The notes beneath the pieces are model-generated. The model did not search any database and was not told where the DNA came from. It worked only from the letters and a program-made list of their open reading frames with translations. The translations under genes and the position numbers were made by a program. Below are positions 46,870 to 58,854 of a DNA stretch of 64,000 nt, piece by piece; the stretch's first letter is position 1; each line of letters opens with the position of its first letter. Source of the DNA: Erythrobacteraceae bacterium CFH 75059 (lineage in GTDB: Bacteria; Pseudomonadota; Alphaproteobacteria; Sphingomonadales; Sphingomonadaceae). The stretch is from NCBI GenBank assembly GCA_004331795.1, contig SJSR01000001.1, positions 124,001 to 188,000 of the forward strand, given 5' to 3'.

Positions 46870-47533
46870 CGTCGGCCTTCATAGGGGCCCGTTCAGCGCC
46901 CTTGGTAGAAGTCAAAGATGAAAACACCTCCTTCGGAGCATGTTGGTTGGATGTGGACTGACTGTCGCGCTGAATGGGCAGTTTGTGAGCGAGCAGATGG
47001 TGGCGGACATGATGGCTTGAACGGCGCTGTGGGGGCGACGGCTGCGGCGGAAATGGCTGCCATTCGCGTGGGCCGCAACGACCTCTCGGGCCTGCCCCTT
47101 GCGGCTTGATTGGTCGACGAGATTCACAACGACCGGAACATCAAGTCTGCCGGGCGGGGATCTCAGCGGCACAGTGGCGGACGCGGCGCGGGCGCACGAG
47201 GGCGTGCCGGGGTCGCCGGACAGGGCCTGCCGCGGGTAAAACTGCAGCCGGAAGAAGATTACGCTGAGCACAGCTTTCCCATGGGCCTGCTCCGCGGACT
47301 TTTGGCGCTGCGCTTTTCCGCCTGTCAGGCGGCGACGTTTCGAGACGGCGTGGGTCATCAATTGCACCCCGCCATGTTGCCGGATGCGTGCCGGAGCAGC
47401 CGGCCTCCGTGTCGGCATTAAGCAGCGCGGCATGAACCTGCCGCGACGCTTGCCTGCCGCAGGCAGCTCGCTTCTCAGTTCGGCAGTTCCGAAGCCGCCG
47501 TCAGAACGCCCGCTGCGGGCCGGATCGATGGGT
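46870..47533. other. Gene-free stretch between glycosyltransferase block and ada
   Basis: About 664 bases with no ORF I can support. Open frames on either strand (for example 46918-47109 plus and 46912-47604 minus) overlap each other and resemble no family. A short perfect hairpin, TGCCTG-CCG-CAGGCA at 47451-47465, lies beyond the ada stop and could help end its transcript. The stretch may be decayed sequence at the edge of an acquired block. Confidence 0.5.
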
Positions 47534-48574
47534 TCAGCCCCGCTCCTCCCGCTCGCGCCGCAGCAGCTCCTCCTTGAGCGCGAGGCCGTACGCATAGCCG
47601 CCAAGCGCGCCGTTCCCCTGCACCACCCGGTGACACGGGATCAGCACCGCCACCCCGTTCGCCCCGTTGGCACGGCCGACGGCACGCGCCGCGCCCGGCG
47701 CGCCAATCATCGCGGCCAGTTCGCCGTAGGACCGTGTCTCGCCCGGTGGAATGGTCCGCAGCGCCGCCCAGACCCGCTGCTGGAAGGCGGTGCCCTGCAC
47801 GTCAAGCGGGATGTGTTCTCCCGCGCCCGGGCGCTCGACAGCGTCAAGCACCCGGCCAAGCAGGTCGCGCAAGGAGCCGTCCGCCGGTCTCAGATCCGCG
47901 GCAGGGAAGCGCCGGACGAGATCCTCCCGATCCTCTCCGAACGCAATCCTGCAAACGCCCCTCTCCGTCGCCGCGATCAGCACCGGCCCAAGGGTCGTGG
48001 CGAGCACGGCCCAGCGGATCACCTCTCCGGCGCCGCCCTTGCGCCAGGTGTCCGGCGCCATGCCGAGCCGCGTCTTCGTCTCGGCGTAGAAGCGGCTCGG
48101 CGCTGCATACCCGGCATCGTACACAGCGTCCGTGACACGCGCCGCGCCCGACAGAGCCGTGCGCGCCCGCTCCTCGCGCAGAGCGCGCGCATAGGCTGCC
48201 GGGGACAGGCCCGTGGCACGTGTGAAGACGCGTTGCAGATGCGCCGGAGAATAGCCGGTGAGCGCAGCCAGATCCGCGAGCCGTGCAACGCCTCCCGCGT
48301 TCAGGGCCGTCACCACGGCGAGCACCGCCGCCTCGTCGCCGGCCAGGCTGTCGGGCGAACAGCGCCGGCAGGGCCGCAGGCCCGCGGCCCGCGCCGCGGC
48401 GCCATGGCGGAAGAAGCGCACGTTGCCGCGCTTGGGATGACGGGCGGCGCAGCTCGGGCGGCAGTAGATGCCGGTCGTGAGGACTCCCGTGACGAAGCGG
48501 CCGTCAAACGACCGGTCGCGGTCCAGCACCGCCTGCCAGGCCCGCGCCTCGTCCAGTGGGTTGTCCTCGCTCAT
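47534..48574 (-). CDS. ada: Bifunctional Ada: methyl-phosphotriester regulator and O6-methylguanine-DNA methyltransferase
   Basis: 346 aa. The N-terminal zinc domain has Cys38, Cys42, Cys69 and Cys72 (GIYCRPSC, RPCRRC), Cys38 being the methyl-phosphotriester acceptor. An AraC-type helix-turn-helix follows (LADLAALTGYSPAHLQRVFT), and the C-terminal MGMT domain has the active site PCHRV with Cys314 and GTAFQQRVWAALR. Ada repairs alkylated DNA and, when methylated at the N-terminus, activates its own promoter. It diverges from the protease gene across 80 bases. Confidence 0.96.
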   Translation of the reverse strand: MSEDNPLDEARAWQAVLDRDRSFDGRFVTGVLTTGIYCRPSCAARHPKRGNVRFFRHGAAARAAGLRPCRRCSPDSLAGDEAAVLAVVTALNAGGVARLADLAALTGYSPAHLQRVFTRATGLSPAAYARALREERARTALSGAARVTDAVYDAGYAAPSRFYAETKTRLGMAPDTWRKGGAGEVIRWAVLATTLGPVLIAATERGVCRIAFGEDREDLVRRFPAADLRPADGSLRDLLGRVLDAVERPGAGEHIPLDVQGTAFQQRVWAALRTIPPGETRSYGELAAMIGAPGAARAVGRANGANGVAVLIPCHRVVQGNGALGGYAYGLALKEELLRREREERG

Positions 48575-48654
48575 GCCAACGGCATAGCGCAGGCGCAGCT
48601 CCGCCGCATCCCGCAGCTTGCGGTCAAAGCCCGAGGACGCGTAAGGCGCGGGTC

Positions 48655-50202
48655 ATGACCCGCTGGTTTGCCTCCGTTCTGGCCGCGCTGCTTGCGCTGC
48701 TGCTCGCGCCGGGAGCGGCAGCCGAGCCGGCCGACATTGATGCCGCGGCGCGCGGTGTCGTGCGGGTGGTCGTGATCGGCAGCGACGGGACCACGATCTT
48801 CCCGATCAGCCACGGCACGGGCTTCGCCGTCACCCCGACGCGCATCGTCACCAATGCCCATGTGCTTGGCGAGGCCATCGAGGATGACGAGCTGCGGATC
48901 GGCATTGTGCCCGGCGACGGGCGCCCGGCGGTGTATGCACGCATCCTCAGCGTGAGCGAGCGCAACGATCTCGCCCTGATCGAAACCACCGGGTCGCTGC
49001 GCCTCCCGCCGCTGACGCTCGTGGCGCCGGGCGGCGCCGTCAGCGGGGATGTCTATGCGGTGGGCTATCCGATGAACGTCGACCGGGCACAGGGGCTGGG
49101 GATCGGCGACATTCTCCGCTCGCAGCCGGCGGTGAAGAGCCGCGGCTCTCTGTCCGGCAATCGCCCCTCGCGGGATCTCGACACCCTGCTCCACACCGCA
49201 CCCATCGCCAGCGGCAATTCGGGCGGACCGCTGCTGGACTCCTGCGGCCGGGTGATCGGGGTGAATTCGTTCGGCACGGAAGCCGACGGATCGGGCGCGG
49301 AATTCTTCTTCGCCGTCTCCAACCGAGAGCTGATCCCCTTCCTGCGCCGTAACGAGGTGTCGCCCGAGGTGAGCAGTCTGCCATGCCGCAGCCTCGCCGA
49401 GATCGAGGCCGAGGAACGCGCGCGCGCCGCCGCCGAGGACCAGGCCATGCGGGACCGGCGCGCGGCGGCCGCCGAAGCCACCGCCCTTCAGCGGCAGCGC
49501 GCTCTGGTGGAGGCTCAGTTCGCCATCATGGCCGCACGCGAACGGCACGTGGCTGGCGCCTTCGTGCTGCTGCTCGCCGGTCTGGGGCTCGGCGCTCTCG
49601 CGTGGCGCTGGCGCGAGGTCCCGGAACGCCGGCGTGGCGGGATCGTCGCCGCGATCGGCGCGGGAGCGGCGCTGATCGGGGCGGCGGCGGCATGGCTGAC
49701 CCGGCCCGGCATTGACGATCTCGAAGCATATGTCACCGCCGCGCTCGCGGAAAGAGGCGGCGGCGCGCTTGGCGACGCCGGTGCGCTGGCGGCGGCCGGC
49801 GAAGGGGAATTCCTGTGCCGCGCGGACCTCGACCGCAGCCGGGTGACGAGCGCCGACACCGCCGACGTGCCGTTCGGCTGGCGTGCCGACGGGTGCGTCA
49901 ACGGGCGCACCCAGTATGGCACCGCGTCGCCGGACCGCTGGCAGCGGGTGCTCGTGCCGCAGGAAAGCGAAGCGGTGACGGTGCAGACCTTCCTGCCTGC
50001 CTCGCGGACCCTCATCGCCGAACGTTTTCTGCTCGACCGCGAGGCCATGAGCCGCCTTCGCGAAGCGCGGTCGCGTGTGCAGGCGCCGGCATGCGGGGAC
50101 CGGGATGCCGGAGCGCGGCTCGGGGAGGCGCAACAAGCCTTGCTCGAACAGCTGCCCGAGCGGCCCAACGAACGGCTGGTCTATCGCTGCGCGCCGCGGT
50201 GA
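48655..50202 (+). CDS. Trypsin-like (S1C) serine protease with membrane helices and a C-terminal domain
   Basis: 515 aa. A signal peptide (WFASVLAALLALLLAPGAAA) leads to a trypsin-fold domain with the triad His69 (TNAHVLG), Asp105 (RNDLALIE) and Ser189 (GNSGGPLLDS). A charged Ala/Glu/Arg coiled coil near 250-300 is followed by two membrane helices near 300-350 (AGAFVLLLAGLGLGALAWRW, IVAAIGAGAALIGAAAAWLT) and a Cys-containing domain to the end. No PDZ domain is visible, unlike DegP. The protease part should lie in the periplasm; the side of the C-terminal part is uncertain. AAGG precedes the ATG; a longer in-frame start overlaps ada. Confidence 0.85.
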   Translation: MTRWFASVLAALLALLLAPGAAAEPADIDAAARGVVRVVVIGSDGTTIFPISHGTGFAVTPTRIVTNAHVLGEAIEDDELRIGIVPGDGRPAVYARILSVSERNDLALIETTGSLRLPPLTLVAPGGAVSGDVYAVGYPMNVDRAQGLGIGDILRSQPAVKSRGSLSGNRPSRDLDTLLHTAPIASGNSGGPLLDSCGRVIGVNSFGTEADGSGAEFFFAVSNRELIPFLRRNEVSPEVSSLPCRSLAEIEAEERARAAAEDQAMRDRRAAAAEATALQRQRALVEAQFAIMAARERHVAGAFVLLLAGLGLGALAWRWREVPERRRGGIVAAIGAGAALIGAAAAWLTRPGIDDLEAYVTAALAERGGGALGDAGALAAAGEGEFLCRADLDRSRVTSADTADVPFGWRADGCVNGRTQYGTASPDRWQRVLVPQESEAVTVQTFLPASRTLIAERFLLDREAMSRLREARSRVQAPACGDRDAGARLGEAQQALLEQLPERPNERLVYRCAPR

Positions 50203-50345
50203 CGGTGCGGACGGGGGCCGGTGCATGGTTGCATTCGGCTGATGGCGGTGATAGGCGCGCGCCAATTCCGATGCGGCTTCCGCCCATGCGCGCGCACCGT
50301 GCGCCCGGTTGCCCGTTGTTCTAACGCTCGCTTCAAGAGGTACGC

Positions 50346-52459
<2,114 letters not shown>

Positions 52460-52484
52460 GCGGCCACGCAGCAAGGACGCCGGC

Positions 52485-53360
52485 ATGGCCAGTCTCAAGG
52501 AACTGAAAAACCGGATCAACTCGGTCAAGTCGACCCAGAAGATCACCAAGGCCAAGCAGATGGTCGCCGCCGCGAAGCTGCGCCGGGCGCAGGCTGCGGC
52601 CGAGGCGGCGCGCCCCTATGGACAGCGGCTGTCCGCGGTCATGGCTTCGCTCGCCGGCAAGGTCACGGGCGACGGCGCGCCGCTGCTGCTGCGCGGCACC
52701 GGGTCCGACCAGCGGCACCTTCTCGTGGTGGTCAACACCGACAAGGGGCTGTGCGGCGCGCTGAACGCGAACATCGTCAAGGCGGCCAAGGTCAAGGCGC
52801 GCGAACTGCTGGCACAGGGCAAGGACGTGTCGTTCTTCCTCGTCGGCAAGAAGGGGCGCGCGCCCATCCGCCGCGATCATGCCGATGCCGTGGCCCGGCA
52901 GTTCGACACGAGCGAGGTCCGCAATCCCGGTTTCGCCGAGGCGCGCGCCATCGCCGACGAACTGCTGACCATGTTTGCCGAAGGGCGTTTCGACGTGGCG
53001 CATCTCGTGTTCCCGGTGTTCAAGTCGGCGCTTTCCCAGGATCCGGTGGTGCAGCAGCTCATTCCGGTGGCGGCGTCACAGGGAGAGGCGGGCGCCGCCG
53101 GGAGCGGAGTGGTCGATTACGAGCCCGGCGAGGAAGAGATCCTTGCCGACCTGCTGCCGCGCTTTGTGCGCACGCAGGTGTTCGCGGCGCTGCTCGAACT
53201 CGCCGCATCGGAACAGGGGGCGTCCATGACCGCCATGGACAACGCGACGCGCAACGCCGGTGACCTCATCAACAGGCTCACCATCCAGTACAACCGCAGC
53301 CGCCAGGCCGCCATCACCACGGAACTCGTCGAGATCATCGCCGGGGCCGAGGCTCTCTGA
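52485..53360 (+). CDS. atpG: F1 ATP synthase gamma subunit
   Basis: 291 aa. The N-terminal helix [20 protein letters not shown] and the C-terminal [20 protein letters not shown], followed by [16 protein letters not shown], form the central shaft that turns inside alpha3beta3. Both ends are well conserved. It is followed by a small lipoprotein gene instead of atpD. Confidence 0.97.
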   Translation: MASLKELKNRINSVKSTQKITKAKQMVAAAKLRRAQAAAEAARPYGQRLSAVMASLAGKVTGDGAPLLLRGTGSDQRHLLVVVNTDKGLCGALNANIVKAAKVKARELLAQGKDVSFFLVGKKGRAPIRRDHADAVARQFDTSEVRNPGFAEARAIADELLTMFAEGRFDVAHLVFPVFKSALSQDPVVQQLIPVAASQGEAGAAGSGVVDYEPGEEEILADLLPRFVRTQVFAALLELAASEQGASMTAMDNATRNAGDLINRLTIQYNRSRQAAITTELVEIIAGAEAL

Positions 53361-53383
53361 TCCCAAGGAAATCACACGCAGTC

Positions 53384-55229
<1,846 letters not shown>

Positions 55230-55278
55230 GCGCCCGTCCCGCCACCCTCCTTCCGCTGCTCGCCGCCTGGAGACACAC

Positions 55279-55551
55279 GTGCCCCTGCGCTTTGAACTCG
55301 TCACTCCCGCCCGCCTCGTCCGCTCGGAGGAGGTGCACATGGTCGTGGTGCCCGGCGCCGAGGGCGAGTTCGGGGTGCTCGAAGGCCATGCGCCCTTCCT
55401 GTCGGCACTCAAGGACGGCCCCTTGCGGGTCTACCGCACCGCCGGCAGCACACCCGAAACCCTTGAAATCCGGGGCGGGATTGCCGAAGTCGGCGACAGC
55501 GGCCTCACCGTTCTTGCAGAAGACGTGGAAGAGCAGACGGCGGCCGGCTGA
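55279..55551 (+). CDS. atpC: F1 ATP synthase epsilon subunit, short form
   Basis: 90 aa, GTG start with GGAG 6 bases upstream. It is the N-terminal beta sandwich ([60 protein letters not shown]). The C-terminal two-helix domain that inhibits ATP hydrolysis in enteric bacteria is missing; short epsilons are common in alphaproteobacteria, where a zeta subunit inhibits instead. It ends the operon, 3 bases from a convergent gene. Confidence 0.94.
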   Translation: MPLRFELVTPARLVRSEEVHMVVVPGAEGEFGVLEGHAPFLSALKDGPLRVYRTAGSTPETLEIRGGIAEVGDSGLTVLAEDVEEQTAAG

Positions 55552-55554
55552 ACC

Positions 55555-56169
55555 TCAGCCGGGCGCGACCTGCACCCACACCTCGTTGTGCCGCAGCGGC
55601 GGCGGAACTGTCGGCGAATTGTAGCAGGCGTGCTCGGCAACGCCGATCGGCCGCAGACCTCGCTCTTCCATCCATCTTCGCAAGGAGTCTTCGTGACGCC
55701 GCATTCCGCGCTCGTCGGGAGAGCCGCGGAAAGGCACCACCGCCACCGTCCGCGGCGGGATCGCTTCGAGGGTTATTCCTGCGAGCGGTGAAGGCAGGTT
55801 CTCCCGCCCCCATCCCTCCGGCATCAGGACGCACGTGCGCCAGCCACCCTCTCCATCGCGGCTGTGCAGAACCGGCACCATCATCGGAAGACGCGCGCTG
55901 CGGCGCTCCGAGGATACCCGGTCCCGTCCGTCGAGATAGCGGCTGAGTCGGCTGTAGGCACGCTTCAGCACCGTGTGCCGCGCGCCCGCATGGCTGATCG
56001 CAGCGACAAGCTGCGGCGGATAGGCTCTAAGCTCGAAAGGCTCATCGCTCAGGATCAGGCGGTGATGCGGTCGGGGAGCGGCCCGCTCGCGCAGGAGCCA
56101 TACCGTTCCGGCCAAGCTGGCCAAAGCCGCGGTCCTGACCGCGCGCCGCTTCCACGAAACCACTGCCAC
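55555..56169 (-). CDS. SOUL-family haem-binding protein
   Basis: 204 aa from a GTG with GAGG 4 bases upstream. An N-terminal membrane anchor (AVRTAALASLAGTVWLL) is followed by the SOUL/HEBP domain: EPFELRAYPPQLVAAISH, RYLDGRDRVSSERRSARLPM, PVLH and the C-terminal EVWVQV. Bacterial SOUL proteins bind haem weakly; the physiological role is unknown. A longer in-frame start at 56277 would overlap the neighbouring gene and hide the anchor. It is convergent with atpC with a 3-base gap. Confidence 0.83.
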   Translation of the reverse strand: MAVVSWKRRAVRTAALASLAGTVWLLRERAAPRPHHRLILSDEPFELRAYPPQLVAAISHAGARHTVLKRAYSRLSRYLDGRDRVSSERRSARLPMMVPVLHSRDGEGGWRTCVLMPEGWGRENLPSPLAGITLEAIPPRTVAVVPFRGSPDERGMRRHEDSLRRWMEERGLRPIGVAEHACYNSPTVPPPLRHNEVWVQVAPG

Positions 56170-56236
56170 TTTCCCTCGAGCCGTTTCGGGACGAGCGCAC
56201 AGGGTCGGGACGGGTTCCCGCAGGCAACCAGGGCTT

Positions 56237-56788
56237 TCAGTAGGGCGCGCGACCCATGACGTTGCCGGGCCGGGCATAACGGCACACGAGCGCGTCGTAC
56301 CGCGGCCCGGATGCCACCGCGCAGCCGAGATGGGTGGTGTCGCGCCAGATCATCTGCGTGTAGTGGCCGACGTCCGCCCAGTCGCCCGTGGCGCTCACCT
56401 GCGGGAACACGCCGTGGCGGAATTGTGCGCGTTCCGCGCTCCACGCGCCGACCATCTGCTCGGCCGCAAAGCGTCCGGCCGTGCCCATCCACAGGTTCTC
56501 GCCCTGTCCGGAGCCGCCGCTCTGCGGCGCGTGGGCAAGCTGCCCGGTCTGCGCCAGCGTCGCGGCCCACGCCTTCGCGTCAGCGGCCAGCGAATCTTCC
56601 CAGGCCAATGGAGGGAGATTGAGCGCCGCACGCTCGCGGTTGTGGGCCGCGAGGATGCGCGCGTCCGCGCCACCCAATGGCGTGTGGGCGCCGCCGAGCA
56701 GCAAGGCCGCCCCGACCGCGGCCAGCAGGCGCGAGGCGCATCGGCCCATGGCAGACTGCAAGGCCGCAAAGGTCGGCTGCCGCTTCAT
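56237..56788 (-). CDS. Secreted CAP/SCP-domain protein
   Basis: 183 aa. A signal peptide (RLLAAVGAALLLGGAHT) precedes a CAP domain with ILAAHNRERAALNLPPLAWE, the GENLWMG motif and HYTQMIWRDTTHLGCAVA, including the His/Glu residues of the CAP cavity. Function of bacterial CAP proteins is mostly unknown. It is one of several minus-strand envelope genes here. Confidence 0.88.
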   Translation of the reverse strand: MKRQPTFAALQSAMGRCASRLLAAVGAALLLGGAHTPLGGADARILAAHNRERAALNLPPLAWEDSLAADAKAWAATLAQTGQLAHAPQSGGSGQGENLWMGTAGRFAAEQMVGAWSAERAQFRHGVFPQVSATGDWADVGHYTQMIWRDTTHLGCAVASGPRYDALVCRYARPGNVMGRAPY

Positions 56789-56863
56789 GGCGGAACACTA
56801 TGCCGGAGCGCGTCTAAAGAAAAGGTGAACGCCGGCGGCTTGGCAGCCCGGAAGCGCGGAGCC

Positions 56864-57568
56864 TCAGCCCTGCGGCAACGCAGGCTCCCTCGAGGTGCCA
56901 TGCGCCGAGGAGCGGACGATCGTCACGACGTCGCCGGGTTCGGCCACTGCGAACAGGCGCCTCGCGAACGCCAGCGGCACTCCGATGCAGCCATGCGTCG
57001 CCCGACCCCAGCGCACGTCGCTGCCATGCACCGCCACACCGTCATCCGTCAGCCACAGGGAATAGGGCATGGGCGCGTCATAGGTGCGCGAATGGTAGCG
57101 CTCACGCTTGTCTTTAATCGGAAACGAGCCCTCCGGGGTGGCCTTGCCTTCGGTGCCGTAGAGGATGACCGACGTCCCGATCTCGTGCCCGTCGAGGAAC
57201 GCGGACACGAGCTGCCGGTCGAGATCCGCCCAGATCACCAGCCGACCGGAGACGCGCCCGTTGTCCTGCCAGACGAACTGGCCATGCCGCATCCGTTCGC
57301 GCACGTCGAGAACCGAACGCACATCGGCCGGGATCAACCCCTGCCGCGCGGCGGCCGCGGCGTCGGCGGCGCTCAGCAGGATGCGGCCTTCATGCTCGGG
57401 ATCCCTGCGGCTGGGGAGCGCCTCCTCCTGCGGGGCGGCGGCCATGGCGCTCAGCCCGTTCATCGCCGGCGGAGGCGGTGGCGCGCGCATCGGCATCAAC
57501 AGAACCAGCAGCACACAGGCGACCGCGAAAAGGCCCAACGCTGCCCACAGCCGGGGTGATCGGGACAT
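56864..57568 (-). CDS. L,D-transpeptidase (YkuD domain)
   Basis: 234 aa. One N-terminal membrane helix (LWAALGLFAVACVLLVLLMP) is followed by a Pro-rich linker and a YkuD domain near 105-215, with the active-site motif HGSDVRWGRATHGCIGVP and catalytic Cys194. Such enzymes make 3-3 cross-links or attach proteins to peptidoglycan in the periplasm. It starts two bases after the stop of the PEP-CTERM gene, so the two are probably co-transcribed. Confidence 0.9.
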   Translation of the reverse strand: MSRSPRLWAALGLFAVACVLLVLLMPMRAPPPPPAMNGLSAMAAAPQEEALPSRRDPEHEGRILLSAADAAAAARQGLIPADVRSVLDVRERMRHGQFVWQDNGRVSGRLVIWADLDRQLVSAFLDGHEIGTSVILYGTEGKATPEGSFPIKDKRERYHSRTYDAPMPYSLWLTDDGVAVHGSDVRWGRATHGCIGVPLAFARRLFAVAEPGDVVTIVRSSAHGTSREPALPQG

Positions 57569-57570
57569 TC

Positions 57571-58314
57571 TCAGATGTGTGCCGGGTCGCTGTGCCCGGA
57601 CAGCGCGGCAGCGCCCGTCTTGCCAGCGCGCAGCGATGCTCCGACGAACGCCATCCCCAGCAACAGCATCAGCCAGGTCGAGGGTTCCGGAATCGGCGCC
57701 ACCGGCGGAACCGGCGGCACTGGTGGCACTGGCGGCACGGGGGTTTCAGGTGTTGGCGGAACGCCGCCGCCACCGCCACCTCCGCCGCCGATCGAAATGC
57801 CGCCGCCGGGAGGGAAAAACAGTCCGCCACCCGGTCCAGCGACAACCCCGCCGGTCGGCGGCAGAACAGCCTCCGTGATGCCGGGTGCCGGCGCGGCTGC
57901 CAGCAGATCGTCAGGCAGCACCAGCGGCGTTGCCCCCACGGGCGGCGCAGTCTCCTCGATCACCCGTCGCGCCCCGACAGGCGAGTCGAACGCGTCCTGC
58001 AAGGCACGGGACGCGGGGCTGCGGACATAGCGGTAGGCCCGCGCCGGCCCCTTGCCCTTGCCGGACACGGCGACGCGCCGCTCACCGGGCGAACGGCCAA
58101 GCAGCGTGTCGAGCACATCGTCGACCACGTCGATCCCGGTCAGCCTCTCGCCATCCTGCATGTCCCCGCCGGCCGACTGCTGCGCCATCGGGGTGGCACT
58201 GCTCGATTGATTCCAGGTCGCCGGATCCTGAAGACGGTTGATGCCATAAGTCGCCAGTCCTGCGCCAAGAAGCGCAAGAACGGCGGCAACAGCAAATTTC
58301 CCTTTCTGGGTCAT
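57571..58314 (-). CDS. PEP-CTERM sorting-domain protein
   Basis: 247 aa. An N-terminal membrane/signal helix (FAVAAVLALLGAGLATYG) and a C-terminal sorting signal are visible: PEPSTWLMLLLGMAFVGASL followed by basic residues. The mature part is low-complexity, with a run of nine Gly and a PVP-type tandem repeat before the sorting signal. PEP-CTERM proteins are handled by an exosortase at the inner membrane and often accompany exopolysaccharide; no exosortase is in this window. ATG at 58314 is preferred over the GTG at 58332; no strong Shine-Dalgarno supports either. Confidence 0.83.
   Translation of the reverse strand: MTQKGKFAVAAVLALLGAGLATYGINRLQDPATWNQSSSATPMAQQSAGGDMQDGERLTGIDVVDDVLDTLLGRSPGERRVAVSGKGKGPARAYRYVRSPASRALQDAFDSPVGARRVIEETAPPVGATPLVLPDDLLAAAPAPGITEAVLPPTGGVVAGPGGGLFFPPGGGISIGGGGGGGGGVPPTPETPVPPVPPVPPVPPVAPIPEPSTWLMLLLGMAFVGASLRAGKTGAAALSGHSDPAHI
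57692..57736. repeat. 9-base tandem repeat coding a Pro-Val-Pro stretch
   Basis: Five consecutive 9-base units of the form ACCGGCGGA / ACTGGTGGC with one or two changes per unit lie inside the PEP-CTERM gene. On the coding strand each unit gives a Val-Pro-Pro triplet. Unit number may vary between strains through slippage. Confidence 0.75.
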
Positions 58315-58459
58315 AGGCACCAAAACCGACACATGGTTGTCCTAGCACGATTACGCGCAGGGTCCATTAAAGTTCTGGCAAGCATAACGCGCTGTCCCGC
58401 AAAAGGACGCAACTTCTGCAAAGATTAACGTTCTTTTGCCCGGCGCCTGGCGTGCCCGA

Positions 58460-58777
58460 TCACCGGACGGGGGCGTCGAAATCAGCCGGACGGGTCCGCA
58501 GCCAGGCGAGGAACCGCGCGAGTTCCTCGTTCTCAAGCAATGTCTCGCGCCGGTCACCTATGCGGGCAAGCTGGGCGTTGGTGAACAGCTTGTGGATCGT
58601 GCGATGGCAGATCGGGTGGATGGCGACCGTCTTGCGCCCCTTTTTCGAGCGGGGCACAGGATGGTGCCATTCGACTCGCTCGCCAAGGGGGCGCTCGCAC
58701 AGCCAGCAGATGGGCGGTGCCTCCTCCTCAGGTCCGGGCTCGTCCGCCGGGATGCGCGGCTCACCCCGCCGCGGCAT
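58460..58777 (-). CDS. Small HNH-domain protein
   Basis: 105 aa. A zinc pair CWLCERPLG is followed by VEWHHPVPRSKKG and HPICHRTIHKLFTN, the HNH core with the His-His and a second cysteine site. The rest is helical (LLENEELARFLAWLRTRP). It resembles the stand-alone HNH proteins common in sphingomonads, of unknown role; nuclease activity is plausible from the intact motif. No partner gene suggests restriction. Confidence 0.85.
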   Translation of the reverse strand: MPRRGEPRIPADEPGPEEEAPPICWLCERPLGERVEWHHPVPRSKKGRKTVAIHPICHRTIHKLFTNAQLARIGDRRETLLENEELARFLAWLRTRPADFDAPVR

Positions 58778-58854
58778 CGCTGTCCTGCGGGTTGCTGACG
58801 CAGCGCCGGCGCCACCCGAAACCGGGCGCTGCCGCCATGGGGCGGGCCTCGCCG

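Noticed and set aside
46912-47604. 230-codon minus-strand frame between the glycosyltransferase and ada
   Set aside because: It overlaps the end of ada, has no family resemblance and has typical shadow composition.
57692-57736. Short regular repeats as a CRISPR array
   Set aside because: Units are 9 bases with no spacers and encode a Pro-Val-Pro run in frame.
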